The position numbers and the translations under genes are program-made. The notes under the pieces are model-generated. The model was not told the origin of the DNA and searched no databases. It saw nothing but the letters and a program-made list of their open reading frames with translations. DNA of 64,000 nucleotides, taken from assembly GCA_043228905.1 (NCBI GenBank), contig JBHGNT010000018.1, positions 4,960,001 through 5,024,000 on the forward strand. Direction: 5' to 3'. The stretch is from Azolla caroliniana (lineage: Eukaryota; Polypodiophyta). Shown here one piece after another: positions 56,788-64,000 of this stretch (within the stretch, counting starts at the first letter, position 1; each line of letters begins with the position of its first letter).

Positions 56788-58914
56788 ATGAAAGGGTCGA
56801 ATCTTGCAGAGGCCATGGCTTCGGCCGTGGATCGGATACTGAGCGCACGCGAGGGCTCCGACGCCCTCGACAGATCCATTGAGGCGGTCATCGGTACGAT
56901 CGGCCGGTTCAGCGGAAAGGATGCCACGAAGTATTTGGCGTCCTACGGGGCAAAAATGCTGATGCGGGACATTCCGGAAGAGAGGCGTCTTGCCGGGTTT
57001 CCTCGAGTGGCGATGCTGAGCATCCATGTGGAAGTGCTCAAGGTGCGGGTGGAGAGCCGCACCTGGGAGGAGTTCAAAGGCCGACTCCTGGAAAAATACG
57101 GGCTGGACGACGCGCTCCGGCTTTCGAAACGAGACTTCATGGAATGGGTGGAGTCCCCCGGCAGGGGAAGAAACGCGTCGGCACTCCTCCGGGAGTTCGA
57201 AGAACGCTTTGCGCGCCTTTCGGCGCTTGACCGAACCATTCTAGATACGAGCCGGGTCCTACTGTTCGTCAAGACGGTGGACGAGCGGGACCGGGATCAA
57301 GTCGGCTCCTTGCTGGAAACCGAAGACGGGCTGACGACCGACTGGGTAGCGGTTAAGAGAGTCTATGGCCTTTTCGACAAACGGCGAGAATGGGCTGATA
57401 ACGGGGCGGCCGGTGCGGGGTCTGTCACAACAAGGAGGCTTGAACCGGCACCGCAAGGGCGAAGGGAAGAAACCCGGGAATGGCTCAAAACCGGCCCGGC
57501 TTCGACCGGCATGGTCAATGGCTCGTCTGGAGGAGCAGCGCTGGAGGAGTTAACGGGGGCGATAAAGGATCTCCAGATCGCCCAGACTCGAAGGGAAGGC
57601 AGCGAACCGGCTCGTGACCGACGGCCGGCAGCAGGGAACAGGTGCATGTGGTGCGACGAGGTCGGCCACATCCGGAAGGACTGCGGCGATTTCGCAGAAG
57701 CGTTGAGGAACAGGGTGGTGTACCTGTGGGAAGGCCGGGTGCACGCCGGCGACACCAGGAGGGCCCTGAACCAAAACGACGGACGAGGAGGTATGAAGAG
57801 ACTGATGGAAGAGGCAGCGGCCCGACACGTGGAGGCCATCCACTACTCGGCGTCGGCCGGCATTCGGGTCGGGTGCAGCGAGGCCCGAAAGGAGGGCAAA
57901 GACGGATTCTGGGCGGCCATGCTGGAAGGTCTTGCCAGCGCACGGCTAAGGAAGGATGAAACGGACTGCGCTGAGAGACGGGTCCGGGAAATAACCGGGT
58001 GGAGCGATCCGGTCGAGGAGAAGACGGGCTTCGTAGAAGCCGCCTGCCGGAACTTTGAGGCTCTGGTAGAAGACAAGTGAGTGGGGAAAGCTGGAGCGGC
58101 CGGGCCCTCACAACGATACGAGACCCGATTCGGGCAGCGACGGAACGATGCCGGTGGGTCCGGCTTGCAAGATAACCCCAGGAAGGGCGGATACCGATTG
58201 GGGACGGAAATAGAAAGGACTACGGACCTACGAAAGGTCCTAGAAGAACGGATCCTCGACAGCAAGGTGGAGCTGTCATTGCGGGAGGTGCTAGGGATTG
58301 CCAAGAAGGAGTTCAAGGACTCCATTGTAGACTTGGTGAAACGGAAGAGGCTGTCGACGGAGACGGATCCGGAAAGACCGGTAGAGGTGCGGATGACGCA
58401 CATCGACGACTCGGCGCTGGTAGATGAGTGGGCGGAGAGCCACTATTCGAGGCCACACTGGGCCCGAGCGACCACGGAGACCCCGGTAAAGATCGGAGAT
58501 GTTCAGGAACCGGTGGTGGCGTTGGTGGACCACGGTTCGGAAATAAACCTGATGTCCATGGACTTCTATAAGAAGGGGAAGTGGCCGATCAACACCAAGC
58601 ACGGGTGGAAGATACGGGCGGCGACGCGCGCCACCGAGGAACTGCATGGGGCTTGCCCGAACGTGCGAGTCAAGATCGGCGATGTCGAGATTGACCAGCA
58701 CTTCTTCGTACAGGAGACGTCCTCGCACCCGGTCATATTAGGTGAACCATACATCACGGCGGCGCGAATGGAGACCAAGGTGCTAGAGAACGGTTCGGCC
58801 TACGCAAGGGTCAAAAGCCAGGACGGGCGCCATTCGGTCCAATTTCTGACCGTGAGACCGAACCACGAGCGGAACCGCGAATCCCTCGGTGGCGAGAACC
58901 GGGAGGATTTTTAG
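56788..58914 (+). pseudogene. Gypsy A ORF1: gag, zinc knuckle and protease
   Basis: Met at 56788 (MKGSNLAEAMASAVDRIL), then TIGRFSGKDATKYLASYGAK, LLFVKTVDERDRDQVGSLLE and the zinc knuckle CMWCDEVGHIRKDC (about 57644). An in-frame TGA at 58078 stands where gypsy B has CGG (Arg), so it is a nonsense mutation, not a natural end. The frame then runs on through ERTTDLRKVLEERILDSKVE to the protease ALVDHGSEINLMS (about 58516) and ILGEPYITAARMETKV, and stops at TAG 58912. The active-site Asp is followed by His-Gly, as in gypsy B. Confidence 0.9.
58907..58914 (+). promoter_or_regulatory. Putative -1 frameshift site at the ORF1 stop
   Basis: The ORF1 end reads GAT TTT TAG. The five T allow the Phe tRNA to slip back one base on TTT, and the next -1 codons TTA GAG AGG open ORF2. 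The same ATTTTTAGAGAGGG is kept in gypsy B (48595-48608). Confidence 0.5.
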
Positions 58915-61900
58915 AGAGGGCTGCCAAGGCGTGGGGCCGAGACAGTCTGGACACTCGGGAAAGACCCCACAACTGTACGATAGAACCGAAACCGAAGAAA
59001 CCTTGTACGATAGGTAGAAAATTCTACTTCTCCGGCAACGGAGGGTGTATGATAGTCGGCATCGTTAGCCGAGAAAGGGCAAGGGCGGAGGAGCGACTGC
59101 GAGCGTGCGGAGTTCTCGGCCCAGACGAGGAAATCAGCGGGGCCGTGGAGGCGGTCTCCTTCGACGACACCTTGGGGATGCTGAGGAAGGTAACCGGAGA
59201 AGACCTTAGCGAAGACCGAACGATATCGGTATGTTCCGAAGAGATGTACGAAGTCATCGCGAACTTCAGTCAGGGGCTCGAGTCGGATCGGATGGCCCGA
59301 GTTAGCACGAAGTACAAGACTGTGGATCGGAAGGTAAGGCCGGTCGCGGCACCCTTACCGGAGGGCAGCGAGTCCCGAATCAGAGGGGTGGCGTCGGACC
59401 CCAGTTTACGAGATCCGGCATGCATAGGACACACCTTCACCGACGGGACGCTTCGGGAGCTCAAGATCGGTGGGGGCGGGTTCCTACTGCCGGCGGAAGA
59501 AGACCGGTTTCGGAGAATGCTCGGAAGGCACGGGAAAGCCTTCGCATTCTCACCGGACGAGATCGGGTGCGCAGACCCGACGATCGTGGAGCCAATGGTG
59601 ATATTCACGGTACCGCATGTGCCGTGGAATCTCAAGCCGATTCCGGTACTGAGAGCCGACATCCCGAAGTTGATGGAGCTATTGAGGCAGAAAGTAGATA
59701 TGGGCATTCTCGAACCGTCGAGTGCCCCATACTCGAACCGATGGTTTACCGTACCAAAGAAAAACGGAACGATGCGCTTCATTCAAGACCTGCAGCTGGT
59801 CAACAGAGTGACCATTCGGAACGCAGGAATCGGACCGACCATAGACGAGTTCGCGGAGGCCTTCGCCGGAAGGTCGATTTACTCGGTCGGTGATCTGTAC
59901 TCGGGGTACGACCAGTTCCAGCTAGCCATGGAGAGCAGAGATATTACAACGATGCGAACTCCCCTCGGCCTAGTGCGAATGTGTACCCTGCCACAAGGAG
60001 GGACCAACTCGGTGGCCCACATGGTGAATGCAATGAACAAGGTACTGAGGGATTGCATCCCGGACATCACCATGCCGTTTCTAGACGACATCCCGATCAA
60101 GGGGTGCCCGGTGGAGGAGAAGGACGAGACAGTTGGGCCGGACGGATGCCGGCGATTCGTGGCGACACACATCGACGACTGCGAGAAGGTGCTACAGAGG
60201 CTAGAGGATGCGAGGCTCACCTTCTCCGGGGAGAAATCGGCCTTCGGGCAATCGGAAATCACCTATGTGGACCTTATGGCCGGAAGCCGTCTCCGGCAAA
60301 GGTAGAAGCCATCTCCGCGATGAAGACCGATTGTAGCTCGGTTACGGAAGTTCGGAGGTTCTCGGGGGCATGCGCGTTCTACCACATATGGATCCCTCAT
60401 TACGTCCACGTTGCGGAGCCGCTATACGGGTTGCTGAAGAAAGGGCTAAAATTCGAGTGGCGAGACGAGCACACGGAGTCGGTCCGGAAGCTGAAGGAAG
60501 CTCTTGTAGCAGCACCGACGCTCCGGAAGGCTGTCTACGAGAAGGGTACCCCGGTATACATAACGGTGGATACGAGTCCGACCGGGATCGGATGGGTCGT
60601 CAACCAAGAAGACGGGGACGGCATTCGGTTCCCGATCCGATTCGGCGCGAAGGTCCTCAGTGAACGACAGCGAGGGTACGCCCAGGTTAAATGCGAACTC
60701 TGGGGTATCGTTTCGGCAGTAAAGGCCGACAAAGACTACCTGATCGGGACAGAAGTGGTTATCGAGACGGATTGCTTGCCGATTCTCGGCATGGTTTCCG
60801 GATGCGCGACACCGGACCTGGCGATGCTCAGGTGGATAGCGTACATCAAGTCCCTGGACCCGGAAATACGACACATTTCCGGAAAAGACAACGCCATGGC
60901 CGACATGCTTTCGAGGGCGAGGTTTGATGACGAGGGCGGCATGGTTTCGGAGGACGAAGAAGTCGGCGTGGACTTCTTCGAGGCGGCGTACGTGACGACC
61001 GACGGGGCGAGCATTCCGGCACTTAACGACTTCGATGAGAGCAAGTACGACGGCGAGTGGCTCCAGATCGGTGGATTTTTGAGGACGATGACGCCGGATG
61101 CGTCATGGACGAAGGAAGAGGCCAACCGGATCCGGAAGAAAGCAAGTACCGATTCTTTCTCCGGGACGGATACTTATGGAAGCACCCGAAGAAGAGGAAC
61201 GGTGTCCCGCTCCGGGTGGTGGCGATGAAGGAAGAACAGGAGGAGCTGCTGACGGCCTACCACGACAGCCCATGGGCTGGACACCGTGGAACGTGGGCCA
61301 CGTTCGAGAAGGTAAAGGAGAAGTACTGGTGGCCGGGACTGTACCGGGACGTGCATCGGTTCGTGACAACATGCGAGAGCTGTCAGATGCACTCCATAGT
61401 CCGGCATCGGGACGAGCTTCACCCTACGTACCCTCCGACCATCCACTTCAAATGGATGGTAGATCTGGTGACGATGCCGATGGGCGTAGGACAGATGCGG
61501 TATCTGGTCCTGGCTCGGGAAGATCTGACGAACCAGGTGGAAGGCCGAGCCCTTCAGAACAAAACGACCGCGGCCGTATATCGGTTCCTGATCGAGGACG
61601 TGATATGCCGGTACGGGTGCATCGGGAAGATCGTGGCTGATCGCGGGGAGTTGCACGCCGAAGAGGCCGAGGAGTTGTTCGACCGGCTAGGAGTCAAGCT
61701 CTCGCTTACCACTGCGTACAATCCGGAGGCGAATGGGAAGGTGGAGCGCGGACACGGACCGATCGTCAAGGCGTTAGTTCGGGCATGCGGAGGTCAAGTC
61801 GGGAACTGGCCGCGGCTGCTGCCTTATGCGTTGTGGGCGGACCGAACTACGCACAGTTCGGTAACCGGATTCATGCCGGCAGAACTCATGTTTGGGCAGA

Positions 61901-62193
61901 AGCCGGTCATGCCGATGGAACGTACGATCTCCTCGTGGGCAACCGTGGACTGGAGAGACGAGATGAGCCGGGAGGAACTGCTGGCAGCGCGTATACGACA
62001 GCTCGAGCGAAGACCGGAGGACGTGGAGCAGGCTGCGGAAAAGCTTCGGGAAGCAAGGATGAGGAACAAAGCCCGGTTCGACCGAACGCACCGGCTACGA
62101 CCGAAGAAGATCGAGGAAGGCGACTGGGTGCTAGTCTACGACAGCAGCCTTGACAACCAGCACCGAGCGACACGGAAGTTCGCAAGAAGGTAG
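58908..62193 (+). pseudogene. Gypsy A ORF2: RT, RNase H and integrase
   Basis: The -1 frame is open from 58908, and the first ATG is only at 59049. RT has DMGILEPSSAPYSNRWFTVP, RFIQDLQLVNRVTI and active site PFLDDIPIKG (about 60076) in place of YxDD. RNase H has TVDTSPTGIGWVV, ELWGIV, IETDCLPILG and ISGKDNAMADML. Integrase has the HHCC finger and DLVTMP, VADRGEL and NPEANGKVERGH. A deletion near 60265 and an insertion near 61145 (both absent in gypsy B) shift the frame, and a TAG at 62191 truncates the tail. No chromodomain. Confidence 0.92.
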
Positions 62194-62458
62194 TTCGGGC
62201 CTTACGTGGTACGAAGCGCCAACGACAACGGGACGTACCATCTGGCGGAACTCGACGGTACGAGAATGGCGATACCAGTAGCGGGGAAGCAGATCAAAGG
62301 AGTTCAAGAAGCGTCACGACGACGAGCCGGATCCGGTTGGCCTGGACCGCGGCGACGAACGATCCGAAACTGAGGAAGAACCGACGGGCGGGGAATGAAG
62401 GTTGAACCGGTTTTCTCCGTCCCAACTCAATTTGGCGCATGCCGGTGGATGCGCGGTT

Positions 62459-62471
62459 AGGTGGGGGCGAA
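62459..62471 (+). other. Polypurine tract of gypsy A
   Basis: AGGTGGGGGCGAA stands directly before the 3' LTR, where plus-strand synthesis is primed. Confidence 0.8.
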
Positions 62472-63104
62472 TGTCGTGAAGAAAACCGTCCACAAGCGGA
62501 ATCGGTGCACAGGAGCGTAGGAACCGGCTCTTCTCGAATGTTGGCCATAGAAGATCTTAGGCGGGTAGATTTAGTAGGTAGGAGGTAAAGGGGGAAACGG
62601 CTCCTTCCTGGCCTATAAAAGGAGGGAGACGAAAAAGGGGGAGGGATCGCGGAGAGTCGAGGACGAAGTGCTGTCGGTTCATGGGCGAAGGCTTCTCTCT
62701 CTCTCTCTCTCTGGTTCGCAAACTCCATAGCTTCCTTCTGTGCAGGTTTCGAGAGGCTCGCGCTGCTCTGAGGAATGCCCGAGTGCTTCAGGCAGCACCT
62801 CCAACCTGCTCCTATCTTTCTGTGAGTTTACGAACAGGCATCAGCATCTGTTCGCCGGCCTGTTCGGTTGTAACCGACTTTGTGTTTTTGTTGCTTCCGT
62901 GTTCTTGTTGTTGTCTTGTTAATATATACATACATTCGTGTCTCTCTGTGTCGCTGTCCCACTCGCGTCTTTGTGTCGAAGGGCCGCGTCCCTGTGAATC
63001 TACGCTCGCACGTAGTGGGTCTCTTGTCCCTTCTCTCTTGCTCTTCGGTACAGGACCCCTGAGGTCCCGCCTCATTCCACGCATCCGCGAGGAATACCTC
63101 GACA
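62472..63104 (+). repeat. 3' LTR of gypsy A
   Basis: TGTCGTGAAGAAAACC...GAATACCTCGACA, followed by GCGG. Same length as the 5' LTR. Confidence 0.95.
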
Positions 63105-63108
63105 GCGG

Positions 63109-64000
63109 ATTTTTCACACCCCCGATGGATTCACGGATCACCGATGACATACGTGCAAACTTGAAGACGGATAGTTTTGCTCAAAACATCCTGGTGCACA
63201 TTGATACTTCTCGGGCATCCTGTTCTCAGTCTCAACAACCAGGTATTGACTACCGACAATTCGAATATCATGATGGTTTATTATTCTTTAAAAAGCGCGT
63301 ATATGTCCCCGATTGCTCCTGTTGCCTTCAAATCGTCCAGCATTGTCACGACACCCATACGGGGGGACATTTCGGTAGGTACTAAGACGTTGGAGCTAGT
63401 GCAACGATCTTTTTGTTGGCCCCACATGCGCCGTTTTGTCGATGACTACGTTCGGACCTGTGATGCTTGCTGCCGAGCAAAGATGCCACGACACCATCCA
63501 TATGGCTTGTTGGAACCCTTACCGATTCCAAGTAAGCCGTGGCAATCTATTTTTCTTGATTTTATCACAGATCTGTCGGTCTCGCAGGGGTTCGATGCTA
63601 TCTTAACTGTCGTCGATCGATATACGAAGATGACACATTTTGTTCCGTATACTAAGGCCATCACTAGCGAGGAAACTGCCACCCTAGTCATGCGTGAGGT
63701 ATTTCGGCATCATGGCCTCCCAGACAGTATCATTAGTGACCGAGGACCGCAATTTGTCTCCAAATTTTGGCAGCATCTCTTCAAGATGATCAAGATCTCT
63801 TGCAACCTCTCCTCCGGCTACCATCCTCAGGCAGAATGAACAAACCAAACGCTGGAGCAATATCTCCGGTGTTTCTTGAGTTATCAACAGGACGATTGGG
63901 TCGAGATTCTCCACTTTGCGGAGTTTGCATATAATAATGTTGTTCACTCCTCGACTCGAGTCTCCCCATTCTTCGCTTATACCGGTTCTCATCCTCGCTG
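63109..64000 (+). pseudogene. Integrase of the Tf1/sushi-like element, cut by the window end
   Basis: It continues the outer element after gypsy A. A zinc finger is recognisable as HDTHTGGHFG then CDACCRAKM. The catalytic core shows FLDFITDLSVS, DRYTKMTHFVPY, ISDRGPQFVSKFW and GYHPQAE, where a TGA at 63837 interrupts the usual GYHPQTDGQTE motif. The frame changes at about 63380. The rest (chromodomain or 3' LTR) lies outside the window. Confidence 0.88.

Larger units (their letters stand above)
56112..63104 (+). mobile_element. Gypsy A: complete Ty3/gypsy element nested in the Tf1/sushi-like element
   Basis: LTRs 56112-56744 and 62472-63104 (633 bp each), tRNA-Trp-type primer site, ORF1, ORF2 and purine tract. 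Target duplication GCGG at 56108-56111 and 63105-63108. LTR ends TGTCG and CGACA are perfect inverted repeats. By eye the LTRs differ at about 18 sites (about 3%), fewer than the copia pair at 33025/38438, so this is a younger insertion. Confidence 0.96.
52484..64000 (+). mobile_element. Ty3 element of Tf1/sushi-Tcn1 style, interrupted by gypsy A; runs off the window
   Basis: Gag with coiled coil, protease, RT, RNase H and integrase in Ty3 order. RT has the YLDDLLIYS active site. The integrase resembles Tf1/sushi and Tcn1 chromoviruses (SISDRGPQF-like words). The 5' LTR is about 52484-52861, and the primer site is complementary to the predicted mRNA 5' end. Gypsy A sits between RNase H and integrase (56112-63104). 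The 3' end, any chromodomain and the 3' LTR lie beyond 64000. The coding frame has several stops. Confidence 0.85.

Noticed and set aside
62681-63385. 234-codon frame crossing the gypsy A 3' LTR into the outer integrase
   Set aside because: A chance fusion across an insertion junction. The first part translates LTR sequence also open in the 5' LTR.

Overview
This window is nuclear DNA from a land plant. The evidence is spliced genes with GT-AG introns, telo-box motifs of the AAACCCTAA type, an RPB8 gene with a plant-like protein, PPR-gene remnants, and Ty1/copia and Ty3/gypsy elements of plant type. Two features point to a seed-free plant (fern, lycophyte or bryophyte) or a cycad/Ginkgo rather than a flowering plant: an apparently intact three-coding-exon gene related to CFAP97/hemingway, a family tied to motile cilia and sperm flagella, and a Ty3 element of the Tf1/sushi-Tcn1 style. 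The species cannot be fixed from sequence alone.

Layout. Positions 1-33 kb are AT-rich and hold the host genes: a candidate two-exon small secreted protein (1537-3436, +), a decayed LINE (about 4.15-5.85 kb, +), the CFAP97-like gene (10352-11390, -, with a probable 5'UTR exon near 12.6-13.1 kb), a hAT-like MITE (13186-13566), an Alba-domain gene destroyed by a copia insertion (15349-18856, -), an isolated TBC-domain exon (about 19.6 kb, +), and an intact four-exon RPB8 gene (20773-24088, +). Several degenerate tandem repeats and a fold-back element (28418-29186) lie between them.

From 32 kb on, the window is a nest of retrotransposons. A PPR pseudogene (32.1-39.85 kb, -) is split by a full copia element (33025-38849, -). 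It abuts a diverged solo LTR of that copia family, a gypsy 3' fragment, a truncated copia (41033-44037, +), and a minus-strand LTR plus gag-like ORF that is itself split by a truncated gypsy (45784-51960, +, 'gypsy B'). From 52484 to the window end runs a Tf1/sushi-like Ty3 element (+). It is interrupted by a complete sister of gypsy B ('gypsy A', 56112-63104, +) with 633-bp LTRs and a 4-bp target duplication.

The observations most worth a second look are: (1) the Ty3 element at 52484 has a 12-nt perfect complement between the predicted mRNA 5' end and the primer-binding position, the hallmark of Tf1-type self-priming; (2) the copia element inside the Alba gene has inverted rather than direct LTRs, yet carries a clean 5-bp target duplication; (3) both gypsy A and B have a conserved ORF1/ORF2 junction (five T then AG) that fits -1 frameshifting at a shifty stop, plus a tRNA-Trp-type primer site; (4) the CFAP97-like gene. 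All transposon coding regions seen here carry stops or frameshifts, so none looks autonomous now.
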